A DNA stretch of 64,000 nt, taken from NCBI GenBank assembly GCA_050084515.1, contig CM114271.1, forward strand, positions 37,634,001-37,698,000, in the 5' to 3' direction. The notes beneath the pieces are model-generated. The model had not been told where the DNA came from, searched no databases, and worked only from the letters and a program-made list of their open reading frames with translations. This document shows, in pieces, positions 35,614-47,599 of the stretch. Numbering within the stretch: position 1 is the first letter of the stretch; each line of letters opens with the position of its first letter. The DNA is from Blasia pusilla. Lineage: Eukaryota > Marchantiophyta > Marchantiopsida > Blasiales. The translations under genes and the position numbers were made by a program.

Positions 35614-38600
35614 CTATCTTGGACCGATGCCAAGACCCTTCAAATGTCCGTGAAGCTGATCTCCGTTCAAGGCTTTCGTGAAGATGTCTGCACGGTTATC
35701 CTCTGTCAAACGATAGATTAACTTCAAAACCTCTCTCTCAATCAACTCACGAAAAAAATGATACTGGATCTCTATGTGCTTCATACAAGCATGAAACACA
35801 TGATTATGTGCTATTGCAATGCAACTCTGATTGTCACACCACATTACAGTAGCACTTTCTCATGCTTCTCCTATGTCCTCCGATCCAATATCCATCTCAA
35901 CCATACTACTTCAGAAGAAGCATAACAAACCGCCTTGTACTCTGCCTCGCTAGAAGAAAGAGCCATTGTAGGTTGCTTCTTGCTGACCCATGAAACCACA
36001 CTTGATCCTACCAAGAAGCACTAACCCGTAACTGATCTCCGAGAATCTGAATCTCCTACTCAATGTGAGTCACAAAAAGCTATCATTTCCGTCCCTACTC
36101 TATAGATAATGCCATACTTGATAGTGCCTTTGACGTACTTCAATACAAGCATCCTTGCCTTCCAATAGTTCTTACGAGGCTTAGTTGAGAACCTACTCAA
36201 CACTCCCACAGCGAAGCTAATCAAGCATACTTTTGCTGAGAGAGAAAAATATAATCTCACTGTTGCCAAATCTCCATCCCTAGAAAGTAGTCTAAAAGAC
36301 CTAAATATGATATTTCAAACTAAGATTTCAACACTCCCTTCATTTCCTCTATTTTCTAATTGTGGTCTCTTGTGACGATCAAATCATCCACATATAGGAC
36401 TATCAACATATACATCCCATCATATCAACATATACATCCCATCCCATATAGTAGTCAAACCCTTTGATTTGTGAACATCCTTGTGCAACCAAACTCACTT
36501 TGAATTTATCCAATGTATCGTCTGACTTGTACTTGGTCTTGTACACCCACTTGGTGCATATTATCTTCCGGTCCTTTGGCTTCTCAACCAAAGACCAAGT
36601 TTCATTTATTTGAATAGCTTCCATCTCCATCTGCATGGCCTTTCTCCATTGAGGATGAGCAAGGGCCTCATCCAAGCATTATAGCTCTTCTACCTTCATG
36701 ACCTCTGTCATCAAGGCCATGTTGACGAGATGTGCGAAAGCTCTATTCTGCTCCTCTAGTCTCTTGGATCTCCTTGGATGTGTAACAACTTCATCAGTTG
36801 CTGGTGGATCCTTACCATCCAAGAGTTGCTTTATCCACTTAGGGTATGATGACCGTAGTGGAAGAGCAGGTTGCTCTTTATAATCATCACCAAATTCTTT
36901 AATCTTGATGATATGGTGTAAACATTGGTGGTGTGCTCTGGTGGGTTATTTCTTCGTTTGATGATAATATGGACAGACCACTAATATCTACCATATGACA
37001 AGGCTATTCCTAGAACACCACATCATGACTCACAAGCATCTCTTTGCCTCAATAAACCATAGGAGATAAGCTTTAGACTCATCAGTGTATCCCATAAAGA
37101 TGCACTTCTTACTCTTGGACTCCAGCTTGGTACTGGATGCTTGAGGAATATGTACAAAGCACTCACTACCAAAAGTCTTGAAATGTTGGACTGATGGTAC
37201 CTTATGTGAGTATGATTGATGAGGAGTCATGCCTTGCATTGCCTTGGTAGCACTTCGATTTAGAATGTAAACGGCACTATTAACAACTTGAGCCTAAAAT
37301 CCTTCTATCAAACCTTTTGCTTTCATCATACATTTTGCCATGTCCACCACTGTATGGTTCTGACGCTTTTGTGATGTATGTGTCATGGTTAATTGTCACT
37401 TGATTCCATGCTCCCCCAAATATTTGTTGATAAGAATTCTCCTCCTTGATCGGTGTGAAGCTTCTGTACCTTCTTTCGTGTCTCATTCTCAACCAGCTTG
37501 TGCCATACTTTAAATTTTCCAAAAGCACTTGCCTTATCACGAAGGAAATACACCCACATCTTCCTACTATAATCATTGACAACTAAAAAGATATAGGAAG
37601 AACCATCTAATGCCACTGTTCTCATTTTACCAAAGAGGTCAACATGAATCAGCTCTAGAGGAGCCTTTGCTCTATTGCTGGACTCTTGTGGAAATGGTTT
37701 TCGGTGTTGCTTGCCCATCATACAAGCTTCACATGTATCCGACACTCCATAAATTGTTGGTAAATCAGCAACCATGCCAGATTTTTGCATCTGACTTAGT
37801 AAGGGAAAGCTTAGGTGACCAAATCTTTCATGCCACAACTTACTACTAGTAAGATCTGTACCTACACTTGTCGTGAAAGCATACAACTTTTAGATACTCC
37901 CACTTCGTATATCTTCACCCACTAGTTTCCCATTGGCATCCTCAATGACTTCTCCAGTAGTCTTGAAACAAACTTCTAGGTTACGATCACATAATACTGC
38001 TACTCAAATCAAATTGCGCTCCAACTCTGGTACGTACAGTACATCAATTAACTTCTTTTCATCTCCTTTTTGGGAGACTAAAGAAATTGTGCCTTTCCCT
38101 TCTACATCGCACTTTGCATTATTCCCAACGGTAACAATGATAGGTTCATATGGAGGCTATAAGGAGCTGTACCAATCCTTATGATCGGTCATGTACATAG
38201 ATGCTCCACTATCGGGCACCCATGCATCTTCACTCTTTGACTTAGTGGAATGTTCTGCCTGTGTGCAAAACTCTTCGATTGCTACCCAAGCATCTACCTC
38301 ATGTTCTCCTAGTTCTACAAAATTTCTAGACTCCTTCTTAGGTCTTAAACAACAGTTCTTCTCATCCTGACTCTTTCTACAATCTTTGATAAGATGACAT
38401 AGCTTACCACAATAACAGCACTTGAAGGCTTTCCTTGGAAATTTCTTCTTGACATTTGAACTGTAATCTTGATTTCTACCTCTGTGTACGTTGATAATAA
38501 ATGCTGCATCATTCCCCTCTCTTGCTTTGACGCGCATTCCTCTTCTACCAACATTGCACTAAATTGCTCAAAAGTAAGCGGCATGGGTCTTACTTGAGTA

Positions 38601-39128
38601 TTCAATGGTGTGACCAAACTGTCATACCTTGGAGGCAAAATCCTTATGTATTGACGTGCCAAATCTTCGCTAGACTTTGAAATTCTTGGTCCTTGTCAAA
38701 AATTGCTTCCCACCTTCTCCTTCTGAAAATTTCTTGGACGTAAGTTGATTCTCCACATTTTGAATCCGAGTCTCATTCCTCGTTTCATACTGATTTTTCA
38801 TAATGTTCCACGCTTGAGTAGCAATGGTCGTATGTTGAATGAGAGTCATGACATAATCAGTTACATTCGTGACAATCGCATATAGAGCATCAACATTTTT
38901 ACGTTTCCATGGGAGCAATAGAATAGAATCGATATCACCAGATGAAGATGAATAGGCAGAACTCAAAGTAGCTTGTGGATTTGAATCTACCCTTGTGGCC
39001 GTCTCCCAAATCTCAAATGATTCGAGGAAAGTTCTCATTTTGAACTTCCACAATGTATGGTTAGACCCATCTAACTTCCCTTGACTTAGCAGAGGAGGGC
39101 GAGCACAAATTGACAAAGAAGTAGTCAT
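35614..39128 (-). pseudogene. Copia gag-pol remnant
   Basis: Read right to left. 39128-38670 is gag with a UBN2-like fold (LDGSNHTLWKFKMRTFL). Gag continues in another frame at 38662-38345. 38537-38157 carries an intact CCHC zinc knuckle (CYCGKLCHLIKDC) and the protease motif WVPDSGAS. 37886-37389 has the integrase zinc-binding region (HERFGH ... CEAC) and two catalytic Asp contexts (HVDLFG, HTDQGGEF); the Glu region is disrupted. 37239-37030 is the integrase C-terminus (FGSECFVHIP). 36675-36403 is the start of reverse transcriptase (CTKWVYKTKYKSDD). The sequence then jumps to YVDD at 36394-36383, so most of the palm before YVDD is deleted at a small local duplication. 36269-36060 and 35844-35614 are RNase H (WCDNQSC, KHIEIQYHFFREL, DIFTKAL). 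Confidence 0.92.
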
Positions 39129-39188
39129 CTCTCAAGATTTTGTGCAAACATACTAGATCGCGAGACACAAAATACTGGAAAACCTATT

Positions 39189-39200
39189 GTTTTGATACCA
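39189..39200 (-). other. Primer-binding site of copia element 1
   Basis: On the minus strand TGGTATCAAAAC follows the 5' LTR without a gap. Plant copia elements use TGGTATCAGAGC, complementary to the 3' end of initiator tRNA-Met; ten of twelve bases agree. Confidence 0.9.
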
Positions 39201-39675
39201 TATGAGAAAATAGAAAGTGACGAAATCACTCAAATATTAACAAAACTTAGAGATACAAAATGGCCTAGTCCATCTGTGCGCTCACAGAAGAGATTCGATG
39301 GAACATGAACATGGAGATAACTCGACATACGAGGATGCGCTACCGCTGCGGCTCCCCACTATTTCACTACTCGGAAAACTAGGGTTTTTCACCTATTTTT
39401 CTTTGTTTCTATTAATAGAAAACTTCTAGACCCCCACATCGTCTTGGCATACCAAGGACTCTACCCCTAGACCCCCACAACGCATCAGGGTGCCCCGCAC
39501 CCTGATGGAATATAGGGTTAGATAATCCTAGTAACGCTACTACAGAAACCACCTACGTCATATTACTATGACTCCTTCGACGTCTAAGTCGAAATCATCA
39601 ATCTAGGCTTCTCCTCATATAAGGGGGCCGATCAGATTAATGGTGCTCAGAGAAGTGGATGTTGAGAATCCAACA
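39201..39675 (-). repeat. 5' LTR of copia element 1
   Basis: 475 bp, same length as the 3' LTR. It contains a TTTCTATTAATAGAAA core (about 39402-39421), which is the sequence duplicated into a perfect palindrome at 33.63 kb. Confidence 0.95.
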
Positions 39676-39680
39676 ATTTC

Positions 39681-40408
39681 AATATTACTGGTGTAGTCAG
39701 CTATGATTCGTACCTACTCACAAAAAATAACTCATTCAATCCTATTGCAATGACTATAGGATTCATTATGTCCTGTCGGCAACTCCCATAGTGGTATTGT
39801 CATGTCTACACTAGTTGTAGGGCCTTCTATTCTAGTCCTGTGTCACTACTCGGTGAGTGACTAAATATGACTACATGAGTATATTCTGATATTGGAGAAA
39901 ATTGAAATGACTACACAAGTTGCGAACTATGACTAAATCCAAAAATTTAATGACTGGTGGAGGCATGACTATTACCGCCAAGTGGATTCCTCACCAATGT
40001 GGTATACCTATCACATTGTCATTGGACAGAGTGTACTTTTACATGACTAAACATGACTACGGTAGTCATTGGTGGGAACTAGACAAATACCCTAGATATT
40101 ACTACACGAGTTGTCTTCCATACTCCACGTCATCAATGTCATGTCACACCAATTAGTCCACGTCATACATTGACGTGTCAATATTCCACGTCATCTAAGT
40201 GATGTGTCAATGATGCCCTCATGACTACACCCTCAAGTCATGTACCAGCGTCCACCTAAGCCGACCATCCTAGTTAGCCTAGTCGCCACACAAATATGAC
40301 TTGGCTTTTGTGTCTAAAGTAGTCGTTAGTCATTGCCAATCGTGAAATGTAAGATATGACTCGTATGAGTCATATAACCTAGTCATAAACCAAGGATTTC
40401 TTCTAGTG
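39681..40408 (-). mobile_element. CACTA-like terminus with subterminal motifs (A)
   Basis: On the minus strand the block begins CACTAGAAGAAATCC at 40408, the form of plant CACTA (En/Spm) terminal inverted repeats. It continues with many copies of ATGACT and its complement AGTCAT, TAGTCAT, TGACTA in both directions. Dense short motifs next to CACTA ends are the known binding sites for the element's TnpA-type protein. No transposase is present. The copia element is inserted at its far edge. Confidence 0.6.
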
Positions 40409-40729
40409 TATATATAACCTATGCTCGTAGGTTACCGTTATGATGTTATTTTTGGGGGAAGAGTGAAAATCTTCCCAAGGCTATAAGAGAGGAGATATGG
40501 CTTTCCCAAGCCATCAATCTCATGATGGGCCTTAAGGGCACCTCTCTTGCTTCTGTATGTAGGAACTAGGATGCTAGATTTTGGATTCCCTCATAGCGAA
40601 GGATGGATGTGGCTCGATATGCCAATGTAGATTCAGGAGTGGAGTTTTAAGCCGAGTGAGCCATTTTTACTCTAATTTTACATGAGAAAGATGTCAGGGG
40701 ACAAGAGGGAATTCGTTGTATGCATGTAG
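40409..40729. other. Spacer between CACTA-like termini
   Basis: No coding sequence or motif cluster. If the two termini belong to different elements, this is the host sequence between them. Confidence 0.5.
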
Positions 40730-41415
40730 CACTATAAGAAATTCTTCGTTTCATAACTACGTTTAATGACTCATATGAGTCATATATCAAGTTCCATGAC
40801 TAAGAATAACTGGTTACTTTTGTAGTCACAAAAGATTAGTCATTAATCCCTCAATGACTAGTATGACTAAGATGGTTTGCTGACGTGGAAGCGTCGACTA
40901 CCCCGTCATTTGCATATGAGTGTCATCTAACATAGATGATATATCAAGATGACATCTCAACATATGACATGGACATGACACATAAAATTGTGCATATGAC
41001 ACGTCAACATGACATGTCAGCATAAGGATTCATATAGACATAGGTTAGGTGTACTATTAGACAAATAAGTGAGTCTAGTCATTATTTCTATGACATGTCA
41101 TTGCAAGAAAATTAGCTTAGTCATTGGTGTAAAAAATGGTTGATCACGTGTCAAATCTGCAAAATAATCAAATGAATAGATAATCCACATGTGTAGTGAC
41201 CTAAACTATTATTCTGCGAAACATAACTACAATAGTTACTCCTAAGATTCCAAGTCATATAATTGTGAATAACGCACAATTACTACATGAATATTGATGT
41301 AACAACTACTAGTGACTAGGGGAGTTATGTTTCAATTACTATCAATGACTCTTGGAGTTGGATGATCACATTTTACATTTATCAATGACTAAATAAGTCG
41401 CCATGTTTAATAAAA
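40730..41415 (+). mobile_element. CACTA-like terminus with subterminal motifs (B)
   Basis: Begins CACTATAAGAAATTC and continues with TCGTTTCATAACTACG, then AATGACTCATATGAGTCAT, which matches in order and spacing the terminus on the other side (GGTTTATGACTAGG, ATGACTCATACGAGTCAT). ATGACT/AGTCAT motifs persist to about 41400. A closing terminus was not found, so this is one end of a truncated or unusual element. Confidence 0.6.
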
Positions 41416-43030
41416 ATTTGTTTGTCTCTTAGCTGATCCAGACCTTATCTCGCTGTCTTATTCACATGGTACATCTGAATGAAACTTTGACTTCCTGCGC
41501 TTTTTGGGAGAAGATATCATCTTGTCGTTCATGCTTCAATGATCTATACACAACCATAATTTAGCAGGAACTATTAGTACAAAAAATTCCTCCAATATTA
41601 CAACATGGATACTTTGAACTACTAGAGCTACACGACAATCATTGCCAATTTTTTATGGAAGGTCAAATAAAGAATCCAATTTTACGATGTTGTAGATCAT
41701 GAAGTCATGCATGCTAGCAAAGAGACGATGTACGTTTTGGATATCTGAGCACAGAGCCGTGACCAATTTTGTAGGCTGCCATAGCCACCGTACCATCGTG
41801 TGAGTGAAATTTCAAAAAATTTAAACCCTTATTTGAGAGATAAAAAGGAAAAGACTTTTCATTTCAGTGGATTTTTCATTTAAGGGGGAAATAAATGAAA
41901 CCTTTTATTTATGAGTGTTGAACCTAGATTTGGGGGAGTCTAGCAACAAGCCTCGAAGATTGGAGCAATTTAGGGGAATTAAACCCAATTTTCCAAGGAG
42001 GTTTGAGTGACTTCAAAATAAATCGAGAGGAGGATGGCTAGTTGATAGTCGTCCATTCCACCCTACCTTACCTTTCTCCGCAGTTATCGTCGTAGTTGGC
42101 GATGTGATTAGTCGGTGTGTTGAATTGTTGATCGGTCTCCGCGATTGTCCCTACGGAGCTTGTCGCACGCTTCGCCCTCCGCATCCTAGCTTCGTGCCTA
42201 CTTTGCAACCCTCCACTATTGTGCCATCTACGGGGCTCTGTTCTAATGTTGCCTTGGGCAACGCCCTACTTGTCGAGTTCCGTCCGAGCTATCTGGACCA
42301 TATGTGCTTCTAAGGTCCTTGTGTCTCTATAGCAACCTATTGTTTCTGGCTAAACCTTATCTTCTACGTGGTTCATGCCACGTACTGTCAAGATAATTGT
42401 AAGGCTTCATGCACCAACCTTACCCGGACGACTATTTTCCTAGGTTCATGTTCTCTCATCTATTCCTGGCCTTCTTACCAAAATATTACGGATTTTGGAT
42501 GCAAAGCTACTTCCGTTGTGGCTTTCCAAGACATTCTCTAGCTGTTGATACACTTGAGCTTTCCGTTAGTTCCGTGCCTATAGTTTAGTGCTTTGCTATC
42601 ATTCACTTCAAGTGTCGACATCGGTCGATGGTAAAAATTTGTCAAGACTACACCTCTATTCTACTCCATAAGGTGACCATCCTTTATTAATGGCGACTAG
42701 CGGCGTTGCTCTATCATTTCCTGCCGTTGCTTATCGAATGGTTATGATTGGTGGCCGTTCATCTTTTGATTTGCAATGCCCTCACATTTTTTTAACCAAT
42801 GCTTTGTCACCAATAATTGCATCTTTTGGCTATCATGTATAATTCGTCATGATAGAGTGCAATGGGGAGATATCGTTCATTGACATCAAGAGTACCAGTG
42901 CAATCGGGTTGCGCACTGACTCAGTGCTGGTGCCATTTGGCGATGATATATGACTTTTCATTGTTAGAGTCAGAGTTTTCTTTCCGATTTGCTATGCCTT
43001 TTGCGTAGTAGCCGCTTAATGATGATCAGA
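41416..43030. other. No gene seen
   Basis: 42.05-42.35 kb is somewhat richer in G+C with a 69-codon frame that has no recognisable domain. Otherwise unremarkable. Confidence 0.5.
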
Positions 43031-43032
43031 TA

Positions 43033-43366
43033 CTGTGTTGGGACATTCGTGTAGAAAACTGCTACGTATATACAAAAGCATAACTCATGGGATACTACTG
43101 ACATTCATACACCACCGTGGAGAAAAACTTTTGCAATAAGAGAATGAGTGGAGGCTGGGCCACTTTTCAATTATAGATGGTACGTACAAGCAACCCTAAT
43201 CCTAACCATAGGCTTAAGTTAAACTTATAGTGATTAACTATCCTTAGTTAAGGTAATTATGTTTAACTAACTAACAAAGATGAAACTTTCCTACATCGTG
43301 TGAGTATCAAATGTAGCAGTTCGGGTGTCCAATGAGCTTGATTATAGCTCAATCTTCAGTACTCCT
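43033..43366 (-). repeat. Candidate 3' LTR of copia element 2
   Basis: On the minus strand a purine-rich GATCTTGAGGAGGAGT near 43366-43382 precedes a TG, as a polypurine tract precedes an LTR. On its other side TGTGTTGGGACATTC at about 43032 would supply a CA end. No matching copy is found near 47.6-47.9 kb, so the boundaries are unconfirmed. Confidence 0.4.
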
Positions 43367-43589
43367 CCTCAAGATCATATTGATATCTCAAACTATCATC
43401 TACATAGTTTATAGACATCTCAAACTTATCTCTAGATAATGCATTTGGAAAGATATCAACAATTTGCTGATGAATACCTATATACACAAGATCAATTTCT
43501 CTCTCATAAAATGATAGTGCACCTCAATCATGAAACACAGCCTTATTAGCCTCGATTCTACTAATATTGTATATATATATTACAGTAGG

Positions 43590-46500
43590 TCATAGATTAC
43601 TAACATCAATCTTAATAAGTAATCGATAAAGACACATTGCCTTACATGTTGCATTGGTTGCTTCTCTATACTCACCCTCTATTGAAGATAAAACAAATAT
43701 TGATGTGCCTAACTTATAAGTGCAGTTCCCCAAGGTAAGTGAATAACCATATGTGGAGTGTTTATCAACCACGCTTCCTACTTAATCAACATCTGTGAAT
43801 CCCTATAATTATAAACTCGGAGAAATTTCAAACGGAAGCCCAAATTAAATACAGAATATAACATACCACATAATCCTACTGACAACATCATGGTGAGTTT
43901 CTTGACGTGCTTGCATAAATTGGCTCACTAGTCCAATTGTATAGCTCAAGTCTCGCCTTGTTATAGACAAATAGATAAAACGACTGTAGAGTTTGGCTTA
44001 CAAGTCATTATACCCTATTTTGAAAGCATATGAAGAGCATATTATCATTGTAATAACCATAGGTCTCTCCAACCCTTATCAACTCAAGAGTAAGAAAGTA
44101 CTTGAGTTCTTCCTAGTCCTTCATATCAAATTTTGCATTTAACTTAAACTTGACTTATTGTACCATATCCTCAATACTGCCTTTAATCAAGAAGTCCTCA
44201 ACATAAAATACAATAATAATCGTATGATCTTGTCCTCTCAAGAAGTATAGCAAGGAGTTAGAATCACATAACCTAAAGACAAACTTTTGTAAGACTTATG
44301 CAATCTTACCATACCAAGATCTTGGAGATTGCTTGAGCTCGTATTCAGCTTTCTTTAACCTACATACAAGGAATGGAAACTCTGGATATTCATATCTGAG
44401 TAGTTGAGTCACGTCTATATCCTCATATATATCTCCATTCAATAAGACATTCTTGGCGTCCAAGTGATATAATCTCCATTTCTTACTCACTACAACTAGA
44501 ACCACTATTCTTGTAGTCACCATCCTTGCAACAAGGCGAAATATCTTGTTGCAAGGATTACGATTATGAGGAGACATTGTCTACCAATCTTCTCAATCAT
44601 AATCATAATCGTTGTACGATTATGAGGAGACATTGTCTACCAATCTCGCTTTGTACTATTTTGATTGCGTTTGATTTTGTGAACTTATTTGCAACCAATA
44701 GCTTCCTGACCAGAAGGTATATCAACCAGCTTGCAGGTCTGTTGATGTCTTAATGTAGCAAGCTCTTCTTTCATAGCTTTAATCCATTCGATCTTGCTTG
44801 CAACTTCTTCAAAATAACTTGGTTCCTCTTCTTGAAGGATAGTCATAACATACGCATGATATCTTATAAAGAATCCTTCATTTATAAATCTATGAATAGG
44901 ATGTATGTCTCTATTTGATCTAAAAATTTATTATTCAACGCATCTCACATCTTAATTGAGCTCTAACTAGTGTCAAAAAACTGAACACGTACTCTTCTCG
45001 ACCATGAATTGATAGATTTTAACTCAAGAATATAGGACCTCTCCTAATCTTGCACTAGTACTTGGGAAACTTATAAGCACTCTCTATTGGTTTATTTATC
45101 CCTTCATCATACTCTCCTCTCAAAAAATGAGTTTAGAGGTGGAATACATTGAAATGAAGCATACCATGACTTCAAAAATAACATCACGACTAATAATAAA
45201 TGGTCTAGAGGATGGAATGCAACACTTATATCCCTTAGTTCCATCAACGTAGCCAATAAAGATACATCTTTGAGATTTGGATTCTGAGTTTTTATATCTT
45301 TCAAAAGGAACATTAGCATAACAAATATAGCCAAATATTTTTAGGAAGGAAAAATGAGGTTTACTTCTTGTGAAGACTTCCAACGGAGTCTTATCGTGAA
45401 CCCTTAGTGTTGGAGTCCAATTGATTAAGAAGACTACGCATACTATAATCTCTAACCAATACACCTTTGGCATGTTCTCACTCAGCATAGCATGTGCCGC
45501 CTTAGCAATATGTCTATTCTTCCTCTCAACCACTCAATTTTGTTGTGGAGTATGAGGGTAAGTCATTTGTCGTTGGATGTCATTATGATGTAAGTAGTCA
45601 TCAAACTTGATTGAAAGGTACTCTCCTCCTCCATCACAACACAATTTGAGAAAGCGTTTCCAAGTATACGTCTCTACCATAATTATACATATTTGGAACA
45701 TTGAGAATACCTCTGACTTGGCTTTCAGAAAGTATATCCATCTATACCTAGAGAAGTCATAAAAAATGAAACAAAGTAATTGCAACCACTAAGGCTATGT
45801 TGTGATGTTGTACATACATCATTATGAATCAACTCCAATATCTTAGATGTATTTCTACATTTCTTCAGAAATAGAAATAGTTTGTTTTCCAAATTGGCAA
45901 ATAGGGTATATCTCTAACATAGTAAGACTCGATAATTTATGAAGTCCTATTACTGTATTAGATGATGAAAGACTTTGTAAATTTTTAAGATTCATATGCC
46001 CCATTCTCTTATGCCACACATTTAGATTTGCAATTTATTGGAAATTTTGACCATACATTGATGTTAAAATCTCTAGCATAGAAACATCTAATTTGAATAT
46101 TTTTCCATATCTTTTTCCTTTGACTATCATAGTTTGATCATCCATTGTTTCAATGAAATAATCGTATGTGTTAAAATTCATATGATAACCCTATTCTATT
46201 ATGTGTCCTTTAGAGGTCAAATTTCTTGCAATGGTAGGAACATAGAGAACATTTCCAAGAGCAGATAAAGACCATCACATGCTTTTGGAACTTTAACGGT
46301 ATGCGTGATATGATGTTGAGTATCATCTCCTGTAAGCACTACTGTAGGATCTTTCATCGGCTCCATACTAGTGAACCATTTAGTTAATGAGGTCATCTGA
46401 TTTGATGCATCAAAGTAGATGTGCCAATCTGTTGTCAAATCTTTCTTCACCATTACTCTCATATGATGAGTCATGACCAAGAGGTGCTCAATTTGTAAAT

Positions 46501-47561
46501 TTTGTTGTTCTTGATACTATCCTTAGTGTTGTTGTTCCATAGAGTTTTTTGTTATAAGCTAAGGCTCTCATTCTCATATCTTCAAAACTTTGCACATTTA
46601 CATTTTATCCCATACGAATTCCAAGATCTAGGGACCCTCTACTACTGACCTCGACCCTTACGGTTTCTACCATCATCACCTTGTAATTGTGTTTGTTATT
46701 AGTTCGTAGTTGATTGAGTGAATTTATGTTGAGTACCTCTTTGTCCATATGCTTGATATCCATCACGACCATGGAAGCTTCTACCATGATCTCTACCTCT
46801 ATTTGATCCATTACGTGCAAATAGCGAACTCTCTTGCATACTAGGCGAGCTATCGTTGCCAACAAATCTTGGAGATACAAAGTGGCCTAGTCCGTCCATG
46901 CGCTCATAGAAGAGCTTTGAAGGAACCTTAACATGGAGATAACTGGACATACGAGAATACGCTGCCGCTACGGCTCCCGACTATTTCACTACTCGAGAAA
47001 CTAGGATTTTTACCTACTTTTCTTCATTTATATTTATAGTAAATCTCTATTGCATCAGGGTGCCTTCTCATGTATTTCTCATACTCAAAATATAGACATT
47101 GATGGTTTGCGATCATTTCCTCATTTTGTTCAATTTTTTTTTCAATTGAAGGCTTTTGGCATTTTTAGATGTTTGGAACAACTTTTTTAATGCATCCCAA
47201 ACCTCTTTCAGAACATCAACATGTTAAATATGACCAATCCTTGACGAACTGATCGTTATTGAAATGTAATGGATTACTTACCTTACACGTTTGTTCCAAG
47301 CGCGAACATTCAAGTCTATTGTGTCACCTTCTGGTTTAGCATCATCATCTATAACAAACTCCCATAGTTTTTGTCCATGAGAAATTGTTTCATGCAAAAC
47401 TTCCAAACATTGTAATTTTGCTTATCTAGCTTCTCGTTGTTGAGCAATATTAATGCTCTATGAAGAACAATTTTACTCAAAAAATATAATTTCATGTTAT
47501 CCTCTGCTCCAATTGGAATGTAGACAACTCCTCCACAAAAATTAATTTGAAAATTTCCCAA
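43590..47561 (-). pseudogene. Second Ty1/copia gag-pol, decayed
   Basis: A different copia family from element 1. Read right to left. 47561-47349 is the gag start (LLNNEKLDKQNYNVWKFCMKQFL). 46950-46605 is later gag, low-complexity and Gly/Arg-rich. 46480-46217 is the protease region, reading TDWHIYFDASNQMTS where DSGAS is expected, so the catalytic triad is lost. 45785-45120 is integrase, one frame apart from a single TGA at 45534-45536 just after PHTPQQN and before VERKNRHIAK. 44577-44296 is reverse transcriptase (YHLDAKNVLLNGDIYEDI ... CRLKKAEYELKQSPRSWY). 43772-43590 is RNase H (GYSLTLGNCTYKLG ... SSIEGEYREAT). An LTR fragment of copia family 1 lies in gag. The 5' LTR and primer-binding site are not recognisable. 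Confidence 0.88.
46869..47072 (-). mobile_element. Copia family-1 LTR fragment inside copia 2 gag
   Basis: Matches the family-1 LTR from CTTGGAGATACAAAGTGGCC to ATTGCATCAGGGTGCC, with about 70 bp missing internally after AAATCTCT. It splits the gag of copia element 2, so family 1 was active after element 2 inserted, or the fragment arrived by repair. Confidence 0.88.
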
Positions 47562-47599
47562 ATTGGAATTTGTATGGAAGAATTGGTTGAAATTGGATT

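Larger units (their letters stand above)
35108..39675 (-). mobile_element. Ty1/copia retrotransposon, complete ends, defective inside
   Basis: A 4,568-bp element with two LTRs of exactly 475 bp. Flanking pentamers ATATC (35103-35107) and ATTTC (39676-39680) are a target duplication with one mismatch. Order on the minus strand: 5' LTR, primer-binding site, gag, zinc knuckle, protease, integrase, reverse transcriptase, RNase H, polypurine tract, 3' LTR. This is the copia order, with integrase before reverse transcriptase. I count roughly 50-60 differences between the LTRs by hand (about 88% identity), so the insertion is old. Frameshifts, stops and a deleted reverse-transcriptase core make it non-autonomous. 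Fragments of the same LTR lie at 26.0, 33.6 and 46.9 kb. Confidence 0.95.

Noticed and set aside
46699-46950. An 83-codon minus-strand frame as a gene
   Set aside because: It begins inside a copia family-1 LTR fragment and runs into copia-2 gag; a chimaera produced by insertion.
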